A program made the translations under genes and the position numbers. The notes beneath the pieces are model-generated. The model did not search any database. It was not told the DNA's origin and saw nothing but the letters and a program-made list of their open reading frames with translations. From assembly GCF_012641475.1 (NCBI RefSeq), contig NZ_JABAIL010000004.1:62001-126000 (forward strand): DNA of 64,000 nt, in the 5' to 3' direction. This DNA comes from Flammeovirga agarivorans (GTDB lineage: Bacteria > Bacteroidota > Bacteroidia > Cytophagales > Flammeovirgaceae). Of the stretch, positions 8,757 to 16,808 are shown one piece after another (position 1 is the first letter of the stretch; each line of letters starts with the position of its first letter).

Positions 8757-9368
8757 TTAAGTATATAAATCTTCTTTAACATGTTTTCTTGTGGCCCAAC
8801 TCCATACTAAGCGAGCATCACCAGTAGAAAACTTATTTTCTCTATCCAACTCAGATTGATTTTCAAATTCAGGTCCGAACTCTTCGTCCATGGTGATCAT
8901 TCCAAAATCTCTATCTTTAATATTAGATAGAATAGCACCTACTTTTTGAACTGCTTCTTGACCAATAACCAACCAAGGATTAGATCTTCCCAATAAGTTT
9001 GTGACTTGTCCATATGCTTCATCACCAAGTGCATTTTCTACATCGGTTAAAAGCTTACCGGCGTTTCTAATATTATCTCTTGAGTGTCTTAAGAATACTC
9101 TCACCTTAAGCCTTCTATTTCTAGGCATATCTCTATCCAAAACGAAAAGACCATTGGCTCCAATAGCGTTTTGAGGTTCAAAATATACTTTATTTTCAGC
9201 ATTGGGTTTAAGTTCAATTAGACCATGGTTCTCATTAGGAATTGTAGTCATGATCCATTTATCTTTTTCCGTAGGATGTTCAGCCATTACTACGAAGTAT
9301 AGTTTCCATCTTTTCTTTGAACGAAGAATTTCTAGTTCTTCAAATTCTAATAAAATCTCTTCTTTCAT
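8757..9368 (-). CDS. conserved-looking cytoplasmic protein of unknown function
   Basis: A 203-residue protein that I do not recognise. There is no signal peptide or membrane segment. The N-terminal half is rich in short beta-strand patterns and could be a beta-sandwich (for example VRVFLRHSRDNIRN near 110-125); the middle has a helical LGDEAYGQVTNLLGRSNPWLVIGQEAVQKVGAIL segment interrupted by glycines; the C-terminus is acidic and ends in a Trp-rich RLVWSWATRK. It lies 62 bases upstream of the Crp-type gene in the same orientation, with no terminator in between, so the two may be co-transcribed. Composition matches the neighbours, giving no hint of transfer. Confidence 0.7.
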   Translation of the reverse strand: MKEEILLEFEELEILRSKKRWKLYFVVMAEHPTEKDKWIMTTIPNENHGLIELKPNAENKVYFEPQNAIGANGLFVLDRDMPRNRRLKVRVFLRHSRDNIRNAGKLLTDVENALGDEAYGQVTNLLGRSNPWLVIGQEAVQKVGAILSNIKDRDFGMITMDEEFGPEFENQSELDRENKFSTGDARLVWSWATRKHVKEDLYT

Positions 9369-9482
9369 GTTTTAGTTTATTAATGAGAGTACAGTTTATA
9401 TTTTGATGAAGTTACAAAATTTGTTGCTGATTTAAGCGGGTTATTCCGTATCTTTTCGGCTGTATTTAAAAACCTGTTTATA

Positions 9483-9974
9483 ATGACAAAGGACGAACTA
9501 ATAAATCACTTAAATATGATGCCTCACCCTGAAGGAGGTTATTATGTTGAGACTTACCGATCACATAAGATCGGAATGATAAATAAAAATAATATAGAGA
9601 GAAACGCTTCTACTGCGATTTACTTTTTAATGGGCGATAACGATTTTTCTACTTTTCATAAATTGAAATTTACTGAGATTTGGCACCATTACGATGGAAA
9701 TCCTGTTGAAATCGTTGAAATTACTCCAAAAGGAGAATTGAAAAGATCAATTGTTGGTAAAGACTTCTTAAAAGGTGAAACACCTCAACATGTTATTACA
9801 GGAGGGAATTGGTTTGCAGCAAGAACAATTGAATCAGAGGGTTCTGATTATGTTTTAGTAGGCTGTACTGTTGCACCAGGTTTTGAATTTGAAGATTTCG
9901 AAATTGCAGATGTAAATAAACTAGCAGTAGATTATCCTGACCATAAGGAGATCATTATGGAGTTCAAGAAATAA
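9483..9974 (+). CDS. DUF985-type cupin protein
   Basis: A 163-residue single-domain cupin of the DUF985 (Cupin_5) family. Diagnostic segments are LNMMPHPEGGYYVETYRS near the N-terminus, STAIYFLMG, the WHHYDGNPVEI motif carrying putative metal- or ligand-binding histidines, and VLVGCTVAPGFEFEDFE near the C-terminus. Family members are cytoplasmic beta-barrels with uncertain, possibly sugar-epimerase-like or ligand-binding activity. It is a stand-alone gene, divergent from the unknown protein at 8757-9368, and ends in a bidirectional terminator shared with the PAS sensor gene. Confidence 0.9.
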   Translation: MTKDELINHLNMMPHPEGGYYVETYRSHKIGMINKNNIERNASTAIYFLMGDNDFSTFHKLKFTEIWHHYDGNPVEIVEITPKGELKRSIVGKDFLKGETPQHVITGGNWFAARTIESEGSDYVLVGCTVAPGFEFEDFEIADVNKLAVDYPDHKEIIMEFKK

Positions 9975-9975
9975 T

Positions 9976-10009
9976 AAAAAATCCCAATCTTTTAAGGTTG
10001 GGATTTTTT
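9976..10009. terminator. bidirectional intrinsic terminator
   Basis: A 14-bp stem (9976-9989 with 9996-10009, one G-T wobble) with A- and T-tracts forming the base of the stem on both sides. It serves the cupin gene on the plus strand and the PAS sensor gene on the minus strand; the sensor's stop codon lies inside the hairpin. Confidence 0.85.
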
Positions 10010-11753
10010 ATTTTAAATGAGGAAGAGTTATTTCAAGTCTTTGTTTATTATTCTTTAGAACGTTTACCTGATACTTTCCTTTTAGTTTTTCTACAATTTC
10101 TGATGTAATAAAAATACCTCTAGAATAATCATCATGAGCAAAATTGAGGGAATGAGATTTGTCAAACCCATTATTACTAGCGGTAGGATTACGAGGAGAA
10201 ACATTATCAATAAATGCGAGGTATACTCCATTATCTGTCTTCTTGATCTCAATAAGAAGCTTTATCTCTATATCTCTTGAAACTAATTGAAGAATTGTTG
10301 TACAGATATTTTTAAATAATAAGTCAATTCTATTCTTATCAGATTGATAAACTTCTTTCTTTAATCCATTGGCTACGGTTACATTAATATTGTAGCCGGA
10401 GTTTTCAACGAAATTATACAACCCATTAATGATAGTATCAAAATCGACTACTTCTATATTTAAATCACTTTGTTGATTATAATAATAGGCTAAGATTTTC
10501 TGCAAGTGCATATCCTGAGTCCATACAGTATCTTCCATCAATCGAAGCATATTCTTGTGATCTTTGATGTCAGCTTTCATCAACTGAATAATACCTTGGA
10601 TTGTGGTCAATGGACCTCTTAAATCATGTGCCGCTCTATAAATAAAGTGATCTAGTTTTTCTTCAATTTTCTTTTGGTCAGAAATATTTAAGAATACAGC
10701 ATTCAACCCAATTACTTTGTTATCCTCAATAATAGGAGAGAGGAACAACTCAACTGCTTTCCATTCAGAATCATATTGGATTTGAAAAGAGGTGTGTGAG
10801 GTTTGCTGTTTATTTAAAGTGTCTTGTAAGAACTTAGTGATTTCTTTGCCTGCTTCCGTTTTGATGATGTTGCGGATTGATTTCCCAACATGAGAGGGAG
10901 CAAGAAATTTAGAAGGTTGCTTACTACTTCCAGATCCAATCCAAGTAAGCTTAAAGTTTACATCAAATTGACAAAGTTTAATTCTGGAATTATCTAAAAT
11001 AGCACCATAGCGCTGTTCATTGTTCTTTAGTTTTTCTTGAACCTGTGTAAGCGTGGTTAAATCTTTTACAAAGCAAACAATATATGGAGTGTCATCCTCA
11101 GATGACACAATAGATGCAGTAATTTGAACAGGAAGTAGATTTCCTGACTTTGTTTGCATCACTGTTTCTATAATGAGGTGTTTTTCTCTTCTTAATTGGG
11201 AGAAAATTTCACTAGCATGCCCTTGTAAATGATAAGGGATAAACTTGTGGAAAGTAAATGTGTTATTTTCTTTTTCAGTATAACCTGTAATTTTTGAAAA
11301 TGCAGGGTTTGAATAAATGACTTTTTTGTCGAAAGGGTCTACCCAAACAATGCCATCTACAGAATGAAAATAAGTATCTCTAAATCGTTTCGCTTCTAAT
11401 TCGTTTTTGATATTCTTTAGAACGAAAATGGCATTCACATATACTTGATCTAAAAAGAAAGGAATAAGTTTTACTTCATAGATATTTGCTCTTGAATTTT
11501 GTGAGATCGTAAATTCAAATTCTGTGATATCTTGATTTTCTATACTTTCTTGGATTTTCTGTTTGAATACAATTTGGTTCTTTGGTGATAAACCAACGGC
11601 AATAGACCTCCCTTCTTCAAAAGTGTGTAAACCTTTCAAGAAATCTTTCGAAATAAACTTCACGTTACCTTTTTCACTGATGACTAAGTAATGTTCAGGA
11701 GAATTTTGAGAGTGAGAGTTAGATAAATGCCTATTTTGTAAGAAAGCTTGCAT
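10008..11753 (-). CDS. PAS-domain sensor protein with HisKA and degenerate ATPase domain
   Basis: A 581-residue soluble protein. I see three PAS-like regions (about 20-118, 125-240 and 245-360; the middle one has the IVWVDPFDKKVIYSNPAFSKITGY and PYIVCFVKDLT pattern) followed by a HisKA-like dimerisation helix with the H-box AAHDLRGPL near residue 375. The C-terminal HATPase-like region keeps a few landmarks (an LLFKN segment, SRGIFI), but the N-box asparagine, the DxGxG motif (here FIDNVSPRN) and the G2 glycines are missing. It has no membrane segment. No response-regulator gene is next to it. It could be a pseudokinase-type regulator or a diverged light/redox sensor. Confidence 0.85.
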   Translation of the reverse strand: MQAFLQNRHLSNSHSQNSPEHYLVISEKGNVKFISKDFLKGLHTFEEGRSIAVGLSPKNQIVFKQKIQESIENQDITEFEFTISQNSRANIYEVKLIPFFLDQVYVNAIFVLKNIKNELEAKRFRDTYFHSVDGIVWVDPFDKKVIYSNPAFSKITGYTEKENNTFTFHKFIPYHLQGHASEIFSQLRREKHLIIETVMQTKSGNLLPVQITASIVSSEDDTPYIVCFVKDLTTLTQVQEKLKNNEQRYGAILDNSRIKLCQFDVNFKLTWIGSGSSKQPSKFLAPSHVGKSIRNIIKTEAGKEITKFLQDTLNKQQTSHTSFQIQYDSEWKAVELFLSPIIEDNKVIGLNAVFLNISDQKKIEEKLDHFIYRAAHDLRGPLTTIQGIIQLMKADIKDHKNMLRLMEDTVWTQDMHLQKILAYYYNQQSDLNIEVVDFDTIINGLYNFVENSGYNINVTVANGLKKEVYQSDKNRIDLLFKNICTTILQLVSRDIEIKLLIEIKKTDNGVYLAFIDNVSPRNPTASNNGFDKSHSLNFAHDDYSRGIFITSEIVEKLKGKYQVNVLKNNKQRLEITLPHLK

Positions 11754-11916
11754 GCAAATGCTGGGTTCTATTTTATCGTTTCAAACAGTTAGATTTACAT
11801 AAATATACATATAAATGTTAAAATACTCAATTGATTCATTGATTGTTAACAATTTAATGATCCAAAAGGTAACATTTCTATGGTTTTATTACATAAATAA
11901 TAAATTCCTTTATCTT

Positions 11917-12846
11917 TTAATCATTTTTTTGGCTGATGTGTTGCCAACAATACCCTGAGGGGTCGTTAGTTTTTCTTTTACATCTATTTCCTGATTTAGT
12001 GTTTCCTCGACATACATTATCATTTACATCTAAAACTTGTTTTTTATTAGACTTAACTTGCTGTTTCTTAGCATAGAATTCCCAATCGGATAAGTACACA
12101 TTACTTTCAAAGCTTTCCTGTATTGATAAGGAGATACCAGAAAAGAAATTCATTTGAGTCAGATTTTCTATTGAATCTACTGAAACGATATAATGTGATA
12201 AAGGATATTCTCCTTTTTTATTGGGTAATAGAAATGCTATTGCTGAATAGGTATTGTTTAAAGTGTCAGCATATAATGCGATTTTATAATAATAATCGGG
12301 GACACTAATCTCATTAGGACCAATTGTTTTTAAATTATCTTCCAAAACGGGTCCTGTAATTATATATAGATTTTGTTTATCGTATGTCCAATAACGGATT
12401 TGTTCCTCTAAGTTTTTCCATATGCCTCTATTAAACTCTGGCTCTTGAGGACTCATGTTCGACAGGTAAAAACTCTCGCTCATGGCTTGTTCGCTAAATG
12501 ACATATCAGCAGCAGGAGCAAGGTGCCCTCTGTCATATCCCGTACCTTTATAATCTACTAGTTCAGCAGATTTTGTAGACACAGTGTTATCAGCTCTGAA
12601 ATTATTTTTTCGATCTGCAACTTTATATAATTCTTCTTTTGTCAGTTCGTAAGCTACCCAGGCTGACTGTTCATGTATTTCGTTATATCCAATAGTGTAA
12701 AAAGTATGTTCTATTACCTCGGTTGTGTTATCATTTATATTCTGGGGAAGCCAGTGTTCAGGGAAGTTATCTTTATTTTGACCACTTGTGTAGAAAATAA
12801 ATAATATAATGAGTTGAGGGATTAGAAAAATAACTTTTGAAATCAT
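11917..12846 (-). CDS. secreted DNA/RNA non-specific endonuclease with C-terminal zinc-knuckle motif
   Basis: A 309-residue protein with an N-terminal hydrophobic signal segment, followed by a NUC1/EndoG-type beta-beta-alpha-metal nuclease domain. The DRGHLAPAADM active-site motif is near residues 104-114 and the metal-ligand segment NMSPQEPEFNRGIWKNLE follows at about 130. After a Lys/Gln-rich linker the last 30 residues read CRGNTKSGNRCKRK...YCWQH, a CxGxTKxGxxCxR...YCxxH pattern seen in DUF5763-like zinc-binding tails. The nuclease part degrades extracellular or periplasmic nucleic acid for nutrient scavenging or defence; the tail may bind nucleic acid. It is a single gene with no evident partner. 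Confidence 0.9.
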   Translation of the reverse strand: MISKVIFLIPQLIILFIFYTSGQNKDNFPEHWLPQNINDNTTEVIEHTFYTIGYNEIHEQSAWVAYELTKEELYKVADRKNNFRADNTVSTKSAELVDYKGTGYDRGHLAPAADMSFSEQAMSESFYLSNMSPQEPEFNRGIWKNLEEQIRYWTYDKQNLYIITGPVLEDNLKTIGPNEISVPDYYYKIALYADTLNNTYSAIAFLLPNKKGEYPLSHYIVSVDSIENLTQMNFFSGISLSIQESFESNVYLSDWEFYAKKQQVKSNKKQVLDVNDNVCRGNTKSGNRCKRKTNDPSGYCWQHISQKND

Positions 12847-13189
12847 ATTAGTTTAGATTATTCTTATTATGGAAATGCTTCCTATTTGGATAAAGATGCT
12901 TATTAAATATAGAGGATAAGCGAAAGTAAATATGGATTTTTATCTTTAAAAAGTGCAATAATATCTTAAAATGAAAATGTTAATAAGTGTGTATTGAAAA
13001 AATATGATAAAATATTTTGATATTAAACTACTTTTTATTCACTTACGTTTCCAAATATATTTTAATTATCCAAAAAAGAGTCATGTTTGGTGTATCAGAA
13101 TTGTGAAATTGAAAAAAGATAGACAAGTCTAATTTTACTATGACAACTGCACATTTGACTACCTTTTATTACGAAGTACTATTTAATAT
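12847..13189. other. AT-rich divergent intergenic region, nothing recognised
   Basis: This 343-base gap lies between the starts of the nuclease gene (minus) and the 175-residue protein (plus). It is very AT-rich with many A/T runs. I see no ORF, convincing -7 box, strong hairpin or RNA gene. It presumably holds both promoters. Confidence 0.5.
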
Positions 13190-13717
13190 ATGACATCAAA
13201 TTTCAACCCATCCTCTATTGTAAAAGAAGAGTTAAAAACAGATTTAAAAAGCAATCTACTAAATAATGATATAGGAAAAAGAGTTATTGAAAAAGCTCAC
13301 TTGACACAAGAATATTTAGCCATTGAAGAAGACTATATTCCATTATCTAGTAATACCAAGTTTGATTTTGTTGTTTATTCGACAAAACCAAATAGTCATC
13401 ATATCATTGGGTTTTTAGTGATTACTGATAGACATTTTAAATCTAAAAAAGAAGAAATATTAGAGGCACTGTCCCTGTGCCATGAGTTATATTTGGTGAT
13501 TGATCTTTCTAGAAGTAATCACTTATTTGATTTGTTGGAGGATGAAGATCTTTCACAGATTGGAGTAATTGGTCGTATGAGGAATCATAAAATGGCAATT
13601 AGTAAAGTCCCTGAAAAACACCTAATTAATTTAAACCCTCATATGGACTTATTTCAAAGAAAAAATGAGCGTTTAGATCAAGATGATTCAATTCATCAAA
13701 GATATATTTCGGGTTAA
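13190..13717 (+). CDS. uncharacterised protein, possibly a degenerate PD-(D/E)XK-like fold
   Basis: A 175-residue cytoplasmic protein. The middle (about 55-140) follows the order of a small restriction-nuclease-like fold: FDFVVYST strand, IIGFLVITD strand, a helix with HFKSKKEEILEAL, then LCHELYLVID and IGVIGRM strands. This recalls MmcB-type repair nucleases (motif D...ExK then a Y...CDxxYfa strand), but the catalytic ExK position reads LVI, so activity is doubtful. The N-terminal 45 residues are helical and charged, and the C-terminus (RKNERLDQDD) is hydrophilic. It is a stand-alone gene; a hairpin with a T-run lies about 150 bases downstream. The function is unknown. Confidence 0.65.
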   Translation: MTSNFNPSSIVKEELKTDLKSNLLNNDIGKRVIEKAHLTQEYLAIEEDYIPLSSNTKFDFVVYSTKPNSHHIIGFLVITDRHFKSKKEEILEALSLCHELYLVIDLSRSNHLFDLLEDEDLSQIGVIGRMRNHKMAISKVPEKHLINLNPHMDLFQRKNERLDQDDSIHQRYISG

Positions 13718-13869
13718 TTGTTAACAAAACACTATTTAAGTTATTGAATCTTAAATATTTTAGAATGGATGTAAATATTCAAAGATTCAATAAAAAAATA
13801 CCGTAATTAGTTACGAGGATGAACAAAGATGAAAAATCATTCAGCGATTCCTGTTAACCTAATTTTATG

Positions 13870-13909
13870 CCGTAATTTCTATTAAATAGAGATTACGGTT
13901 TCTTTTTTT
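13870..13909 (+). terminator. intrinsic terminator
   Basis: An 11-bp stem with one wobble (13870-13880 with 13888-13898) followed by TTTCTTTTTTT on the plus strand. It is about 150 bases after the stop at 13717, so that transcript would have a long 3' untranslated region, or a small RNA ends here. Confidence 0.7.
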
Positions 13910-13910
13910 A

Positions 13911-13944
13911 TAAAAAAAGTGATTCACTTTATAGTAAATCACTT
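13911..13944 (-). terminator. intrinsic terminator for the exonuclease gene
   Basis: An inverted repeat AAGTGATT / AATCACTT (13917-13924 with 13937-13944), followed on the minus strand by a seven-base T-run (13918-13912). It begins 12 bases after the stop of the minus-strand exonuclease gene. Confidence 0.65.
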
Positions 13945-13955
13945 CTTGTTTTTGA

Positions 13956-14759
13956 TTAAGCAAACTGACTCTTTAATCGAAGTTGTGTCAACTTATTTTT
14001 TGTGTCCAATGCAAAATCATTATTTATGATCCAATCGTAATAATGAGGATCTTTCTTTAATGTATCTACAACAGATTTTCCCTTGTATTTACCAAAGTTG
14101 AAAATGGCATCTCCTTCATTATTTAATACCATTCTACCTGCAAAATCAACAAGGTTTTTGGCAGTAAGGTCATGAAGTGCGTTCATATCATTTTTTACAG
14201 GTTCGTACTCTGCACCATTTTTATCTTTAATGGTTACACCTTCGTAGTGCTTTACTTGTGCATCAATTACGTCTAATGTAGCGATGGTATCTGCTTCTGC
14301 TGAGTGTGCATCTTCTAATTCTCTACCACAGTAGAATTTTAATGCTGCACTTAGTGTTCTAGGCTCCATCATAAAGAAGATTTTCTGAGCATCTACAATT
14401 TTACGTTGGCTGAAGTCAAAATCTATACCCGCTCTTAAGAACTCTTCAGTGATTACGGGTAAATCAAAACGTAATACATTGTATCCACCGATATCACAAC
14501 CTTTCATAAAAGCAGCTACTTCCTTGGCAATTTGTTTAAAAGTAGGCTTGTCTTTAATATCTTGATCATAGATACCATGAACTTTACTAGAAGCGCTTGG
14601 AATGTGCATTTCTGGGTTAACACGGTATGTTTTTATAGTTCGTTCACCACTGACGTCTGCTTTAACCATTGAGATTTCAATAATTCTATCTTTAGTGACA
14701 TTTGTTCCTGTTGTCTCTAAATCAAACACAACCAATGGGTTACGTAATTTTAAATTCAT
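13956..14759 (-). CDS. DnaQ-like DEDDh 3'-5' exonuclease
   Basis: A 267-residue exonuclease. The ExoI motif VFDLETTG (residues 11-18) supplies Asp and Glu, the ExoII region has GGYNVLRFDLPV, and the ExoIIIe motif is DAHSAEADT with the catalytic His and Asp near residues 150-156. The C-terminal 60 residues, starting FNFGKYKGKSV and containing DPHYYDWIINNDF, match the extra domain found in ExoX-like and DnaQ-like proteins of this phylum. It would remove 3' nucleotides in DNA repair or degrade small RNA/DNA; it is not fused to a polymerase, so whether it serves as the proofreading subunit is open. It lies 30 bases downstream of the M61 peptidase gene's start in the opposite gene order (both minus; the peptidase is upstream). 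Confidence 0.88.
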   Translation of the reverse strand: MNLKLRNPLVVFDLETTGTNVTKDRIIEISMVKADVSGERTIKTYRVNPEMHIPSASSKVHGIYDQDIKDKPTFKQIAKEVAAFMKGCDIGGYNVLRFDLPVITEEFLRAGIDFDFSQRKIVDAQKIFFMMEPRTLSAALKFYCGRELEDAHSAEADTIATLDVIDAQVKHYEGVTIKDKNGAEYEPVKNDMNALHDLTAKNLVDFAGRMVLNNEGDAIFNFGKYKGKSVVDTLKKDPHYYDWIINNDFALDTKNKLTQLRLKSQFA

Positions 14760-14789
14760 ATTAGGTGGATTTCTAAATGTTTTTATTAT

Positions 14790-16640
14790 TTAAGAGTTTC
14801 CTAACCATACTTTCCTTAGTTGTTTTTGTTCAGGTGTACAATCAGGGTTCTTTTCAAATATATTTTCTTCGATATTCTGAATAATCACAGTTCTAGCTTT
14901 CAATTTAACAATTTTCCCGTTTCTACGAACAGTAATTTTCACTTTTGGAAATTTTTCAGGATGATTAATAAAATCATCCATAATATCACTAATATTTTCT
15001 AGAGTGATATCCGTAGTATTGAATTGAAGTAAGACATCGCCTTTTTGATAACCGATGTTTGATCCAAACTCATCCATATCAGTAATGTCCTCAATAAATA
15101 TTTCATCGTTATCATTGACTGATAGTCCTATATTCCCAAATGTGGCTGTTTCTATAATCTCTTCATCTTCGTATAAAATTCCCACCTGCTCAAACATCTT
15201 TGTAAGTGGGAGAGGGTTAGGGGCATCCACATATTTCTCTAAATATTCAACAGCCTCTGGAATTCCACTTATTTCTCCTATGATATCAAAAAGTTCATCG
15301 TCTTTAAAGGGTTTTGTAGAACCATATTTTTCGGAAAGGTCTAACATTAAATCTCTAAGGTCATATTGCCCATTAGTATGTGACATTAGAATAAAATCTA
15401 ATCCCATTGCAAGTAGAGCACCCTTTTCGTAAACATTGGCATACTGTGCACTGTGTTCTCCTAAGCACTTTTTACTTAGTTCCGTAAATGCCAATTCTCT
15501 ATTATATAAATGCGAGGAAGTAACGATTTTTTCTAATATGGAGTTAAGGTAATTTTCCTGTGAAATAACCCCTTCTTTTACTAATGCTAAACCTGCAAAA
15601 TATTCGGTAACGCCTTCGTATAACCACAAATGTTTAGACATTTCGGGTTGGTTATAGTCAAAATTGGCAATCTCTTCTGAATGAATACTCAGAGGAGTAA
15701 GTATATGGAAAAACTCGTGGGAGGCGATTTCTTGAATAATAGGGAGTAGCAGCTTTGCACTTTCCTCAGGTAAGAAATAAAATGAGCTGTTCCAATGTTC
15801 CAAAGCACCCAATGCACCCGAATTTGACGGTTTGTCTGTTAAGTAGATAATAAAAGCATAATGATCTGTGGGTAGCTTTCCTTTTAGAAAATGCTCTTGT
15901 GCTTTTAGTACTTCTTTTAAACTTTCTGCTACCTGTTTTGCATTAAGTTTTTTATTTGGTGAATAGAGACCGATTGAAACTTGAGTATCTGCCACCTGAA
16001 TTGTAGCGGTATCCGCTTCAGCATACATAATGGGATTATCTACTAATCGATGGTAGTTTTCTACCCAAAAAACATCTTGGACAGAATTAGAAACATCTCT
16101 TTTTAATGAGGTGGACCCGTAATATTTCTGCGACCGGTTGATGTTTATTTTAAATGGAGTATTAATAAGTCCATCGAAATACCCAAAAAAGCCATGGTTG
16201 TTTAAAACAAATACTTTGTCTTTTTCAATATTGGTGCCTGCAGGTTCAAAAACCTTATGAGGTAAAAGTGTATCCCAAGTGTCGTCTACCATGTAAGTGA
16301 TCTTACGAAGTTGGCGGGCTGAAGATATTTTCCATTGATTTACATTGAGCTGCTCTACAGGTAAAAGGTTGTTATTTTGATCAAAAGCTTTGAATTGGCT
16401 AATAAAACGCCCAAAATCATATACTTTATATGTTCCCGGTACAATAGCAGGGAATTGAAATATTATTTCTTCTTTATCTAATGAATCAATCAAAAGAGAA
16501 ACACTAATCTGATCATTATTTACAAGATTTAGATTGATACTATAATCATAGTAAAACTTCTCATTGTTTTGTCCTTGAACAAAAGTGTTTGCAAAAAATA
16601 TTAAAGAGGCCCATAAACAAAGGAAGCGTGTCACTTTCAT
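14790..16640 (-). CDS. M61 family metallopeptidase with PDZ domain
   Basis: A 616-residue exported peptidase (signal peptide ending near TFVQGQNN). It has the M61 N-terminal beta-sandwich, then the zinc motif HEFFH near residues 309-313, with the third ligand in the downstream YEGVTEYFA (the GxxEY pattern of M61/glycyl aminopeptidases). A C-terminal PDZ domain spans about 490-590 (GNIGLSVNDND..., IGYQKGDVLLQFN). M61 enzymes cleave Gly/Ala-containing peptides; in Bacteroidota they are periplasmic and of unclear role. The exonuclease gene follows 30 bases downstream in the same direction, so read-through is likely. A TACTTTTG promoter box lies upstream. Confidence 0.9.
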   Translation of the reverse strand: MKVTRFLCLWASLIFFANTFVQGQNNEKFYYDYSINLNLVNNDQISVSLLIDSLDKEEIIFQFPAIVPGTYKVYDFGRFISQFKAFDQNNNLLPVEQLNVNQWKISSARQLRKITYMVDDTWDTLLPHKVFEPAGTNIEKDKVFVLNNHGFFGYFDGLINTPFKININRSQKYYGSTSLKRDVSNSVQDVFWVENYHRLVDNPIMYAEADTATIQVADTQVSIGLYSPNKKLNAKQVAESLKEVLKAQEHFLKGKLPTDHYAFIIYLTDKPSNSGALGALEHWNSSFYFLPEESAKLLLPIIQEIASHEFFHILTPLSIHSEEIANFDYNQPEMSKHLWLYEGVTEYFAGLALVKEGVISQENYLNSILEKIVTSSHLYNRELAFTELSKKCLGEHSAQYANVYEKGALLAMGLDFILMSHTNGQYDLRDLMLDLSEKYGSTKPFKDDELFDIIGEISGIPEAVEYLEKYVDAPNPLPLTKMFEQVGILYEDEEIIETATFGNIGLSVNDNDEIFIEDITDMDEFGSNIGYQKGDVLLQFNTTDITLENISDIMDDFINHPEKFPKVKITVRRNGKIVKLKARTVIIQNIEENIFEKNPDCTPEQKQLRKVWLGNS

Positions 16641-16668
16641 GAATAATTTTAATTTTAGATCAATTTTT

Positions 16669-16676
16669 CAAAAGTA
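16669..16676 (-). promoter_or_regulatory. Bacteroidota -7 box of the M61 peptidase gene
   Basis: TACTTTTG on the minus strand (16676-16669) matches TAnnTTTG and lies 29 bases upstream of the start codon. The expected -33 position is only weakly TTTG-like. Confidence 0.5.
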
Positions 16677-16735
16677 CAAAATCCTAAGAATTTATAAGAA
16701 CGAAATGATTAGTTAACATACGTTGGGGCAGATAT

Positions 16736-16766
16736 TTTCAATTCAATAACATTCTCCGTACTTTTG
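16736..16766 (+). promoter_or_regulatory. promoter of mtaB
   Basis: TACTTTTG at 16759-16766 matches the Bacteroidota -7 consensus TAnnTTTG, and TTTC at 16736-16739 is one base off the -33 TTTG at the standard 19-base spacing. Transcription would start near 16773, leaving a leader of about 35 bases. Confidence 0.6.
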
Positions 16767-16808
16767 TAGCCCTTGTGGATTTAGCAAGTAGTTAATATTC
16801 AATCAGTA

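Noticed and set aside
13743-13791. Long inverted repeat ATTGAATCTT...AAGATTCAAT taken for a terminator
   Set aside because: The A-run follows on the plus strand, so there is no T-tail in either direction next to the stem; I left it out of the features.
15055-15432. Long plus-strand ORF inside the M61 peptidase gene
   Set aside because: Shadow frame; Ser/Ile/Pro-rich product, no motif, and the peptidase on the other strand is clear.
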